A stretch of 64,000 nucleotides of DNA. Source: Anniella stebbinsi (taxonomy: Eukaryota > Chordata > Lepidosauria > Squamata > Anniellidae). Both the position numbers and the translations under genes were made by a program. The notes below the pieces were generated by a model, which worked only from the letters and a program-made list of their open reading frames with translations, was not told where the DNA came from and made no database searches. Numbering within the stretch: position 1 is the stretch's first letter; every line of letters begins with the position of its first letter. Where the stretch lies: contig JARDYH010000004.1 in the NCBI GenBank assembly GCA_029215795.1, positions 212,328,517 through 212,392,516 of the forward strand, in the 5' to 3' direction. This document shows positions 33,415-43,524 of this stretch, piece by piece.

Positions 33415-33495
33415 GCAGTCGTATGCATGCTGGCTGAGGAATGCTGGAATTTGTGGGACTTTTTTCTGTCTAAACATGCATAGGATAGTGCCTTA
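33415..33495. repeat. Decayed copy of the 2344 foldback
   Basis: 'cgtatgcatgctggctg', 'gaatgctggaatttgtggg' and 'ttctgtctaaacatgcatag' match the right arm of the 125-bp foldback. Confidence 0.5.
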
Positions 33496-33557
33496 AGGAG
33501 AAAAAAAATGGAATAGCTACACAGTGGCTTTTAATAGGTAGCTCTGGGAGCCCTAGG

Positions 33558-33600
33558 TTTAGTTTGTTTGTTTGTTTGTTTGTTTGTTTATTTATTTATT
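33558..33600. repeat. (TTTG)n/(TTTA)n tract
   Basis: It forms the poly-T-rich 3' tail of the adjacent minus-strand LINE. Confidence 0.9.
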
Positions 33601-33960
33601 TGATGTATACTCTGCCTTTCTACCAAAACATGGCACTCAAAGCAGTTTACAAAAACAATTTAAAATAAATTAAAGCAATAAAACTCATTAAAATACAATA
33701 AAAAAACATCACAATTGCAGAAAAGAAAAAGAAAAACCAGCCATCTAAACCAACAGACCCATTTCAGGTTAAAGGCCTTCATGAATAAAGCAGTCTTTTG
33801 CTTGCTGGTAGGAGTACAGGAGAGAGGGAGTTAACCTAGCCTCCCTTGGGAGGGGGTTCCAATCTCACATGTCCACCAAAGCTGCCTTTGATGGTGGCGG
33901 TCTTGAAAGGAAATCCTGTTCGTAAGATCTTAAGGACTGGACAGGTTCGTAAGGTGCAAA
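33558..33960 (-). mobile_element. L2/CR1-superfamily LINE, 3' end
   Basis: After the tail it reads 'tctgcctttctaccaaaac', 'gcactcaaagcagtttacaa', an A-rich 3' UTR, then a decayed C-terminal coding remnant ('ggagggggttccaatctc', 'gaaaggaaatcctgttcg'). The layout is the same as at 43.5 kb. Confidence 0.7.
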
Positions 33961-33969
33961 TCATGTTGA

Positions 33970-35825
33970 TCTGGTCATTTGTTCATGCATCTGTGACCCA
34001 ATGCATAACATCAAATTTATTCTAATCACAACACATTGCCGGATTCACACCAAAACAAACATCAAAGTACACTGATCCCCCAAGGCATGCTGGGTATCAT
34101 TCTTCAACTCAACAGTGCTATGATTTCCTTACCTAAGTTCTGAGTTAACCCACATTTCTATTTCGTTCTATCTATCTTCCACAATTCTCTCTGCTACAAT
34201 TTACGTAACACTCTGCATAGCTTCAAATATGTAGCGCTGCAGGGGTGTGTGTGGATTTAATTGTAATTTGCAAAATGTTCTGGAAACAAGGAAAGAATTT
34301 CCTACTTGGGAGCTATTCAAAGGATATTTTGAAACTTATTATGCTGCAGCACTCTGCATGAGAAATTTAATGAGGAATTTAAAAGGGGGGGCAGCGGGGA
34401 GGAGGGAGCAACCCAAGAAAAAACACTGTACTTTCCCCCTTCTTAATTTCAGGATTCAGACAAAGCACCATTCCGTTAAATCCATTAGTGGCACCACAAC
34501 CATAGGTGTTAGATGTCTAATGCACTTTTAAAAAGAGGTTCATTATGGTCCACAACCATTGCAAATTAGTGCTCTCCTACTCTCTTTTGGAGAATAATAG
34601 AAAAGGCTGAAACTGATTCATCAGAACTTAACAGGCTCCTTGAAATTAATCAGCATAACACAGTTTTCGCAAACATTATGTGGAAAATGAGAGCAAAACT
34701 AAAACTCACCCTCGCTAATGATTCCCTTTCTCCTTGCTGGATGAAAAGCAGAAAGGCAGAGTGCAGAGAATCACATGATCCATAAGTGTTACAGAGGGCC
34801 TTCCTGGGATGCCACGTTGTATTCTCTTACTGAATGATTTGGAAGCATTCAAGACCGTAGCAATGAAAATGGTAGACCCTATCTGAACATGGATGGGCAG
34901 CAACTGGAAACCCCTTCTAAACTTTCTAAAGGGAAAAAAAGGAGGTGTAGGTGTACTCATAAATGCAAAGGGCAGATTCATACTGGGGGAGGGATTATAA
35001 ATCAGTGGAAAGCATGCTCAAGGTCTGGCATTGACTGCCCTTCTGCCAGCCAGATGCGTAAATAGTTTCAGCTTGTATAAAGCAACCCAAAGGGAGTGAA
35101 TTGAGTGAGTGAATTGCACATCCTGTTTCTCACTACCAGGGTAATGTGGAAAATAAGTGAGTACACATGGGGAACACTATAGCCTGTCCTTCTCCTTACA
35201 TCTTTCTGTCACCCTCTCCTTGTGGAGGGTCTCCTGTATCCATGGAGGCCCTCCATGTGATGAAGTACTCTGGGAAACCTGAGAAGGAACAGGAGCTGAA
35301 GCTGTAAGCTACAAGTACTAGAAATTGGTTTATTGAATATCTATACTTCAGAGAGGTGCCAGAGTTCAGTTGTTTATCACTTGACAATGAAATGGAGCAT
35401 GGACAAAAATGGCATCTCACCTTATTACTTTTCTTTTTTAAAAGTTTCATCATTAATGTAACATTAGCCTCTCCTGGCATTGTGCCAGCACAGTAATTGT
35501 AACAGGAGCAGATTAAGCTACTGGACACCAACCTCGATCTCCTTCACAGGTTAATCTTTCTTAAGCCTTAATTCTGTCATGTGACTGGAAGCTAGCAGAT
35601 ATATTCGCCCCACAAGTTTTTATTGCAAAAGTAGCTGATGCGCTACTCCAGCTAAAAATGAATAAAAAGGCACTAAAATGAGAATAACTTATTTAATAAA
35701 GCAGTTACATTATGGAAGCAAATATATTTATTGCATACTTGACTCTGAAAATGTATTTCTCTCAGTTCTGTTATATTAAAAAAAATCAACCATGTTTCCA
35801 GAACAGAGGCTTATATGCAGGAAAC
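33970..35825. other. Unique-looking sequence
   Basis: No repeat or gene was recognised. A weak exon-like stretch at about 34711-34825 (minus) ends at a GTGAGT donor, but it lacks a pyrimidine tract. Confidence 0.4.
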
Positions 35826-35832
35826 AGTCCTA

Positions 35833-37095
35833 GGCAGGATCTACACTAGGGATGTGCATCGTATCGTGTATGATAAATGATCCAGCGATGATACAGGGGA
35901 TATTGGACATCTGATATCTGATAACAATATGAAACGAGAGAACTCCGATATGAAGTTTTACGATATTTTCCATTCCATTATTATCGGAAAATATCGTAGA
36001 ATCATTTGTTTTTTTGCCATAGGCTTGCATTGGCGGAAGAAAGCTTTCCCCCAATGCAAGTCTATGGGGAAAACATGGTGGCAGGTGAGTTGGGACCTCC
36101 CTCTCCCTCCCACCTTCCCCCCACTCACGTTCCTTACCTGCTGCCTCCTTGCTGCCACCCTCTGGTTCCGTACTACTGAGAAACAGGCTTAGCGGCCTGT
36201 TCCTCAGTAGAGCACCTGCGCGCTGAGTGATGACGTCACCCAGCACACCGGCACTCTGTTGAGGAACAGGCTGCAAAGCCTGTTTCTCAGTAGTACAGAA
36301 CCAGTGGGCAGCAGCGGCAGGTAAGTAGCGTGACTGGGGGGAGAGAGGGAGGGAGGGGAAGGTCCCAATTTACCTTTCGACGTACTGCGCTGCCTTCCGC
36401 TGCCGCCTGCTGGTTCCATACTACTGAGAATTAGGCTTTGCGGCATGGATCTCGGTACAGCGACGGCGCACTGAGTGACATCATCTCCTGGCGCGTTGTC
36501 GCTCTACTGAGACCCAGGCTGCAAAGCCTAATTCTCAGTAGTACGGAACCAGCAGGCGGCAGTGCACAGCAGTGAGAATGCAGCAGGAAAGGAGCACAAG
36601 TGGGGGGGACGGAGGAAGGGGGAGGGCCGGCCCAGTGTTTTCCCTATAGACTTGCATTGGGGAAAACTTTCTTTCCCCAATGCAAGCCTATGGGGAAAGC
36701 AACAAAAATGGTGGTCTGATATTGAGATTGGCATTTCCGATATTTATCGGATATAGAATCCGATATGATAATTGGGACCTCTGATACCATCCCATGCAAT
36801 ACTCTTGATATTGGAAGTTCCGATCCCAATCCTGATATTTCTGGCCATGCACATCCCTAATCTACACTACTGCTTTATAGTGGTATTGAAGTGCACTAAT
36901 GGCTGTTGGGGCCATGACACATCTACACCAAGCATGAAATAACACTATGGAAGTGGTATGAATGTGGTATATGGGATGTGCCATGGGCCCCAACAGTTGT
37001 CAGTGCACTTCAATACCGCTACAAAGCAGTAGTGTCGATCCTGCCTTTATATACTGCTTTCATACCACTATATCCTGCTTGGTGTAAATCTGGCC
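35833..37095. mobile_element. Palindromic MITE (about 240 bp) disrupted by a 1-kb insertion
   Basis: The ends are GGCAGGATCTACAC and GGTGTAAATCTGGCC, flanked by CTA and TTA. The interior from 36868 has inverse words 'tgctttatagtggtattgaag / cttcaataccgctacaaagc' and 'ggccatgacacat / tgtgccatgggcc'. The left arm is only 14 bp because the foldback at 35847-36859 landed inside it. Confidence 0.75.
35839..36867. mobile_element. 1013-bp foldback element with perfect 8-bp TSD (hAT-like), nested
   Basis: The element at 35847-36859 starts TAGGGATGTGCATCG and ends ATGCACATCCCTA. The exact 8-bp duplication is ATCTACAC (35839-35846 and 36860-36867). The outer arms are AT-rich 'gata/tatc' words. The core is GC-rich and alternates inverted 'tactactgagaa' palindromes at about 36170, 36280, 36415 and 36535 with 'ccatagacttgcattgggg' palindromes. 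There is no transposase frame; open frames on both strands reflect base composition. Confidence 0.92.
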
Positions 37096-37574
37096 TTAGA
37101 AAACAGTATATTTGCTTTGGCATACCATACATCTACCTGTTTGAGTGTTGTGTACATACATGAATTTTGGATTGTATTTGTGCGCACTGTAATTTATGGA
37201 GTTGTGGACATTAGGGAAACAGTTGTGGACATTAGGGAAAGAACATGGCATGACCCCAGTCAAGGGTTGGTGTACATCCTTTTCATAGGACTTTACTGTA
37301 CAACACATTTATTGTGTTTATCATTCCCTACTCATGGTTCTTTATGGGTTCTTTAGACAACATTGTGACCATCCAGTTTCAGTCCTGTGTCTAACTAGCA
37401 CTTTTGACGAGTTTTTTTTTAGAGTAGGAAAAATGCAACTTTTATTTGTGTAAGCAAAAGAATACATGATTTCCTCTTGTGTATTTGCACTATACCACAG
37501 AGCCATCTTAAGGTTATGTAGAAGAAAAGCACGAAAGGAAGCACTCCTCATACAGTGTTCCACTCTCAATTCTA

Positions 37575-37690
37575 TGGCCACACCGTCCGTACTACACGGG
37601 ATGGTCCCAGGACCACAGAAAAAATCGGGAAATCCATGGTTCCAGGTATCCCGGGGTAGCACAGGGAATCCTGGGGGCAACGAGTGACAA
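37575..37690. repeat. Fragment of the 38078-38594 element
   Basis: It shares 'ggccacaccgt', 'ggatggtccc.ggaccacag' and 'gggaaatc..tggt' words, in order, with 38404-38530. Confidence 0.65.
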
Positions 37691-37744
37691 CCTAGAGGAT
37701 TAACAGCTGTTTGTAGAAAAACTCATAATGTCTGAATAGGGCAG

Positions 37745-37870
37745 CCATCCCCAGCCTAGTGTTTTTCAGATGTTTTGGATTACATATCCCAGAATTCTTG
37801 ACTGTTGGCCAACATTTTGAAGACAACATTTCTGGAGAGTACCAGATTACGGAAAGCTGGGCTGGGTTAG
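37745..37870. repeat. Copy of the palindromic 50-197 family
   Basis: 'cagatgttttggattacat', 'atcccagaattcttgactg' and 'ttggccaacattttgaag' match the left half of the family. Confidence 0.5.
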
Positions 37871-38074
37871 GTTTACCCACGTTTATGGAAGACAGGTTTA
37901 TCAAAGGATATTGAGCCAAGACAGCTCAATGGAACCTCAAGATGTAACATTACTCTGCATATTGGTTGTTGAATAGTATAGAAGAGCAGTAAACAGCATG
38001 CAGAATGCATGTCCCTGATACCCAGCTCTAAGGAACAGTAACGGGAGAGTGTTACAACTTCTTACCACCAAGTC

Positions 38075-38597
38075 TTGGGGCTCATCTACACCTAAGGGTG
38101 TAGAGGGAGAGAGGGGAAGGATCATGGACTTACCTGCTTCCATGATCCTCCCCCAGCATCTATATGCCCATGCAACATCCCAGGAGGAAAGAGGGATGTT
38201 GCAGGCACCATTTTTTTTTTTAAAAAAGAGGAGATGGTTGATCCAGAGGAAAAGGTAAAAACACACACACACACACACACACACCCAACTCGTCCTCCCA
38301 TCCCAGGGATGATGAAATTGCTGCCCCCCCATGGGCATGGAGCCTCCCTGTGATGCTCCGTGCCCGGTCCTGCTACACGTGGGGAAGTAGGGACAACCCG
38401 GGAGCAGCCACACCGTTCGTACTCCTCAGGATGGTCCAGGGACCACAGAAAACATTGGGAAATCTGTGGTCTCAGATATCCCAGGGTTGTCTCTAGGTCA
38501 TCCCTGGTTGCCCCCAGGATCCCCTATGCGTCATTTAGATGCACAGGGATGACCTTGAGATGACCCTGGGAAAAAGAATGGTGTAGACATGGACTTG
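38075..38597. mobile_element. 517-bp element with 'CTACACC' ends and TTG flanks
   Basis: It starts GGGCTCATCTACACC (38078) and ends GGTGTAGACATGGAC (38594). TTG lies on each side. The interior has inverse words 'ggatcatgg..tacctgcttccatgatcc' and a (CA)n run. The 3-bp flank agrees with the 6171 and 32344 elements, but 3 bp is weak evidence. Confidence 0.6.
38260..38284. repeat. (CA)n microsatellite
   Basis: About twelve units. Confidence 0.95.
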
Positions 38598-38599
38598 CT

Positions 38600-39570
38600 T
38601 ATTCAATTCCTAGAAGCATCTGAAAGGTCACTTTGAAAACAGGACAATGGTCTGATCCAGTGAGACTTTTCATCCATTCATATATTAGCAGGTCTGCTGC
38701 TCTTCTCCTTAAAAGCAAAGATAAGTGTTTTGTTTCAGGAATGGGACACTAGGGACACCTGCAGTCTCCCTAGTTTTGAGACCTGCTTCAAAGTTTCAGA
38801 TGGATTTCTTCTTCAAGCATTGCCTTGATAATGTTGATTCTCACTTTTGACAGTAGTGGACAGACACTAGAATAACAGCCCACATGGTGTTTATCCATAA
38901 GTAACCCATTTGAAAGCATATTGTAGGTGGACTCTCCCTTGCCTTATACATGTTTGCAATAATGAAAGTTCATGCTTTATGATTGGTTTTGTACCAATCA
39001 ATTTGACTCCCAGCAAACTGACAAGGTTTACATAAACTAATTTGCAGAAATGCCTCTTCTTACAGAAAATAATAAACATCTTCTCTCTGCCTCCGTATTC
39101 CCTTAGATATCAATCTGACAACTTTCTATTATAAACTTCCACTCAGCTCTTTTTATGTTCAGAAATAAAATACTGAACCATTATTTACAGGATGGTCTAG
39201 AAAGGAGTATCCTGTAGCTAGCCTTTTGGAACAAACATAGTGCGCCGTAATCAGCTTTTGTTTGACTATGTCATGGTTACAAGAGGAATCGCTGCAGTAA
39301 GATCTATGGAAGTGCTCACATTACTAATTTGACGGAACTATAATGTTTTTTGGGGGTGTACCAAAAATAGCATAAGAATCTCCCCACATGCCCTTTTAGG
39401 GGAGCTTCTGCTTTATTTCTTGACAAGCCGATTCCTCAAATATCTGAGAAGGCGGAACCAGATGGAGGTTGACATCCAGAACAAAGATGCTTTTATATTA
39501 TTCTCGATTGCCAAGGTTTCAAAAGCTGAATAAGATGTTCAGAAATTCTCCCCCACCACCATCCCTGCAT
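38600..39570. other. Unique-looking sequence
   Basis: Apart from a weak LINE-tail-like 'gacaatggtctgatccagtg' at about 38645, nothing was recognised. Confidence 0.4.
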
Positions 39571-39574
39571 TGTA

Positions 39575-39830
39575 GTTTGTTTGTTTTGTTTATTTATTTA
39601 ATGAATTAATATCTTGCTTTTTTTTCTCCAAGGAACCCAAGGCGGCATATATAATCCCCCCTCCTCTCCATTTTATCTTCACAACAACAACCCATTGGGG
39701 TAGGTCGGGCTGAGAGTCTGTGAATGGCCCAGAATCACCCAGTCAGCTTCCATGGCCGAGTGGGAACTAGAACCCAGATCTTATGACTCCCAGTCCAAAA
39801 CTCTAGCCACTACACCCTGGCTCTCATGCT
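39575..39830 (-). mobile_element. Reptile LINE/SINE 3' region
   Basis: A (TTTG/TTTA) tail is followed by 'aacccaaggcggcatatat', 'taggtcgggctgagagtc', 'tcacccagtcagcttccatgg' and 'actagaacccagatctta'. This sequence series is widespread in amniote LINE/SINE tails. The exact family is not resolved. Confidence 0.6.
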
Positions 39831-39839
39831 TCTATTCGA

Positions 39840-40760
39840 GATAAACAAATGTTCCTCTTCTCAGTTAGGAATGGGCCCATCCTTTTGACGCTTTGTCAGA
39901 AGATGCTCTGAAAATATCACAAAATTCAAAGTAGTTTTGGTTCAAAGTGCAAAACTGCTCATGATTTCTGAAGCGTGTGTTTGGAAGGGTGTCATTCCCA
40001 TTCTCTCCACACACCCACACCCCAAATTCCAAAATTTGGATATCTGAGTTTCTGAGTAACTGGAAACTCAGATGTCTGAATGAGCACTGTGCTGACTTTT
40101 TTATTTTAGATATTGTTGGCCAGTCATTGGGGAGAGGGGTGAAAGGAAATAGCCTCTGAAAACTTTGGGAAGAGGTGAGAATTCTGGAGAAATGTCTCAC
40201 TGGGCCTGGCTTCAGTGCTTACCATAGATTAAGGAAGAAAAGTGGTTGAAGGTCTTCTGAAAAGCCCCCTAGAGGATGTAGCCAGGACTTCCTCCCTAGG
40301 GGCTTTCCAGTGTTGCTACCTGCTGAGTGCCGGAAAGTAAGGCATCTTTGGTTTGGTTTCGTTGCTGTTAAAAGTCCTTTTTAACAAGAACAACTCCTCA
40401 GTCAGCTTTCAGGCACTCAACAGGAAACAGATCTGGAAAGCCCCAAAGGAGGAGGTCCTGGTTAAGTCCCCTGGGGGGAGGCGGTTCAGAAAGCTCAAGC
40501 AGCCAGAGAGGCTACAAGGACCGAACAGAATAAAAGCTATAAAAGGAGTGCAAATACTATCAACGCTACCCTCAATCTCTTCCTTCGATTAAGGTAAACA
40601 CGGAAGCCCTGCACACTCAGGAATTTCTCCAAAATTTTCAATAGCCCTGCAAAAGGGGCAGAAAAACAACTGGCTCTTTTGCAGGAAACAAAGAGTTTGC
40701 AGGAGGGCAGGCAGGGTTTCAGCACAGCACTGGTTTGAATATGTTCTCCCACATCCAAAA
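39840..40760. repeat. Interspersed repeat shared with 57190-57720
   Basis: Words in common, in order: 'gaggtgagaattctggagaa', 'ccctgcaaaaggggcagaaaa' and 'ctcttttgcaggaaacaaag', then 'ggcagggtttcagcacagc'. The family is unnamed here; its termini were not found. Confidence 0.5.
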
Positions 40761-40951
40761 CGCCCAGTCAACAGGACAAGGATTGTAGCAAAGGATTCTA
40801 GCAAAGCTTTCTCTCCCACATGTGAATTCTCTGTGTTGAGACAGTTTCTCACATTCAGAAATCCCTTCCGAGTAGCTCCAAGTGGTGGATTTCTATTCAA
40901 CTTTATATGGCGAGAGCTGACCCTCATCCCATTAGTGAGCTGCGATTCTAC

Positions 40952-41250
40952 CAGGGTTGGCCCTACCCGGAGCAGAGTGAGACAATCACTTCAGGCGGCA
41001 GATGTTAGGGGGCAGTAGCAAGGTGTTAGAGGAGAGAGCTGTGCACCACAGGGCTGGCTGCCTTGTCCCCACCCATCCCAAGCTAGCCTGCTGCCTCCAG
41101 GTAGGGTTGAAGATGCTGCCCCATTGGCGGTGTAAAAAATAAATTAAAAAGATTCAACTTCCACTCCAGATGACTTCTGAAGATGGAATTGGGGGGGGGG
41201 CATCTTGTCATTTGCCTCAGGCAGCAAAATATTTTGGACAACAGCCCTCT
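40952..41250. mobile_element. Probable hAT-like non-autonomous element
   Basis: It starts 'cagggttggccctacccgg' with 'cttcaggcggcagatg', and ends with the inverse 'tgcctcaggcagcaaaat' and 'caacagccct'. This resembles the common reptile hAT repeat with 'ggcc..aggcggca' ends. A TSD was not found. Confidence 0.4.
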
Positions 41251-41500
41251 TTTGCCAAGGTTTGAGTGGGGGGAGGCTTCTAACAAGAGTAACATTTGAT
41301 CATTATCAAATGATGGAAGGAAGTGTGTCCTGTACTCTTCCTTTCCAGGCAGTGCTATGCCTGGCACTCATAGTATAGTGTGGGATGGGATGAACAAAAC
41401 TGGGCATTTCTTCATACATCTCCTCATGCTCATGATGTGCTGTGAGTTGCCAGAGAAGGGAGACACACGATCAATAGAAGCTGGTGGCTCAAATGCTAGT

Positions 41501-41654
41501 GGGGGCAGTAGATCCGCTCTGGGTTTCAGTCAGAAGTCCAAAGGAGCTTTCCAAGGTCATGAAATCAACCCCCAAAACTGGCCCAGCACCTTGGATAGCT
41601 TCTTTTGAATTCTGACTTGTTCTGACTGAAACTGAAGAGCAGATGCACAGCCCT
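41501..41654. mobile_element. Foldback MITE, second copy of the 16013 element
   Basis: The arms 'ctctgggtttcagtcagaag' and 'ctgacttgttctgactgaaac' mirror each other. The loop words 'aaccccc..ctggcccagcacc' match 'ggttcagcaccttgg' at 16100. Confidence 0.72.
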
Positions 41655-41659
41655 ACTGA

Positions 41660-42320
41660 CATTGCAGCCACTAGCCTCTTCTGCACCAGATTGTCCATTC
41701 CGTCCAAGTTAGGCTGCGCCACAGCTTGCTTCTCATGTGGTTGTGATGTTTGCAGAGAGCAACGGAAGGGGAAAATAAAAAGGGATTTTTTCCCCTCATG
41801 CGAAGGGCATTTTGAGCTCCACATCTCTTCCCTACCCCTACCACATCACTCCAAAATATTGCCAAGGCTCAGCACTACTTTCAGGAGAAACAGAAGCCTA
41901 CCTGTTATTATAATCAGAACCCAGATGGTATTCTAGCCACTATGTCTTCCTTATTCTCAAGGGATTTATTAATGGGTGTTCACATCCAAATGTGTTTCTT
42001 CTGCTACCTGATACAGCTTCCTCTACTTTGATAGAATATTGAAATTCATAGGCCAGAGTTCAACATGATGGAAACTGCATAAAAAGCAAGTTTCTTAGTA
42101 AACTTTCAAAAGAGTTTGGTTTTCTTTCCAACCAAGGACATTAGTGCAGAAAGTAAAGAATATTTTGACTAATGTGTCCCACTTACACATATTAAGCAGC
42201 ACCTGGGCCAGATTCAAATGTTACCTTTACAGCATAGAAACCTACAGGCTGTCATCAAACTAGATGTTCTACATTATGTAGAACACAATGGGTAAGGGTA
42301 ATCACTCTGTAATATAATGT
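41660..42320. other. Unique-looking sequence
   Basis: Nothing was recognised in this stretch. Confidence 0.4.
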
Positions 42321-42519
42321 GTGCAGAAGGTTCAGTCTCTCCTATCTCCAGCTAAAAGGAGCAGATAACAGATTATGTGAAAGGCTCTCTGGCTCAGATC
42401 TTGAAGAAACACAGCCAGCCACAGTGGATAATCCTGACCTGGAGGAACAAATAAGCTGACCTAGCTTCCTGTGTTCCTGTGAACTTTCGTGATGACTCCA
42501 CAAGTCACCACACAGTGGG

Positions 42520-42740
42520 AGAGGAGCCATAGCTCAATGATAGAACACATGCTTTCCATGAAGAAGATCCAAAGTTCAGTCCTCAGCATCTCTACCTAAA
42601 ATGATCAGGTACTCAGTGATGGGAAATATCTCTCTGCCTGAGACTCATGCTGATGCTGCCACATCAGCACAACTTCATATATTCCTGTGCCAGGGTACTT
42701 GATCCATCTGAAAGGTGCTGACACGGGAAACACTCCCCTC
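42520..42740 (+). mobile_element. tRNA-derived SINE
   Basis: The head reads 'gagccatagctcaatgatag' and 'aagttcagtcctcagcatct', and 'gcctgagactcatgctg' follows. The A and B boxes are recognisable but mutated. Confidence 0.72.
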
Positions 42741-42799
42741 ATTCAGGTGAACCAAAGGATGTACTACTGACTTTTGGAGCACACAGTTTTGTTAGTGCA

Positions 42800-43500
42800 G
42801 TAGCCTTCAACCATTTCAGACCTGGCACCCACCTGTAACCCAAACATGTGTCCACTTCTTAATTTCTTAGTCCTATCTTTGTATGGGGGTTGTGCTGCTA
42901 CCTAATTTTCGATTAGGCCATGACCTTGAGCCACCCGTTGAAGACCAACGTGTAAGAGGGTTTTCAGTTGTAAACCATGCTTCCCACCACTGCAACCCAA
43001 ATGATATTTTAAATAAAATCAAGGTTGTAAAAATCCAATTCAAGTTGTTATCATTTTGTTTTGGTTTTGGGGTGGTTTTTTTTTTTTTTTTTTTGCTTTT
43101 TATTAATATGCTTTTACTAGGGCTGGATGGACGTGCCTACATCCGGCTCTACTGGACACATGCTAAGCCAGCACCACACAGGCTTCTTGGCAGTTCAGAG
43201 AGTGTCCAATGAAACTGTGAGGCTGCCTGCCCTTGTACGGTGCTTCCATCGTTGCATCCAATGAGGGCTCCGAAAATTACTTATTTCCTATGTTGCATAA
43301 ATGGCGATTAAAGGCATGACTAGTACAAATGGGCCATGGCCAAGCGAGCTAGGTCCAGGAAGTGTGGACACCCAGACCCAGTTAGGTGCCTACAACGTTC
43401 CCTAGCTTTTACATATGGAAACTGCAGAGTAGCTTCAGCATACCTTCTGCATGTCCCTCTGGACCACACACCCTAAATAATTATAAATTTGGGGCATTGG
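42800..43500. other. Mostly unrecognised; possible old DNA-transposon start at 42800
   Basis: 'gcagtagccttcaaccattt' resembles the start of a common reptile hAT-type repeat. A T-homopolymer lies at 43076-43095. Confidence 0.3.
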
Positions 43501-43524
43501 TAACTAAAAGAATATAACCACATC

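Noticed and set aside
34711..34825. Exon-like minus-strand stretch ending at a GTGAGT donor
   Set aside because: Open for about 114 bp, but the acceptor side lacks a pyrimidine tract, so there is too little support.
35830..36276. 148-codon minus-strand open frame
   Set aside because: It runs across the GC core and arm of the nested foldback and is not a protein family.
37937..38413. 158-codon minus-strand open frame
   Set aside because: It contains translated CA repeats and the interior of the 38078-38594 element.
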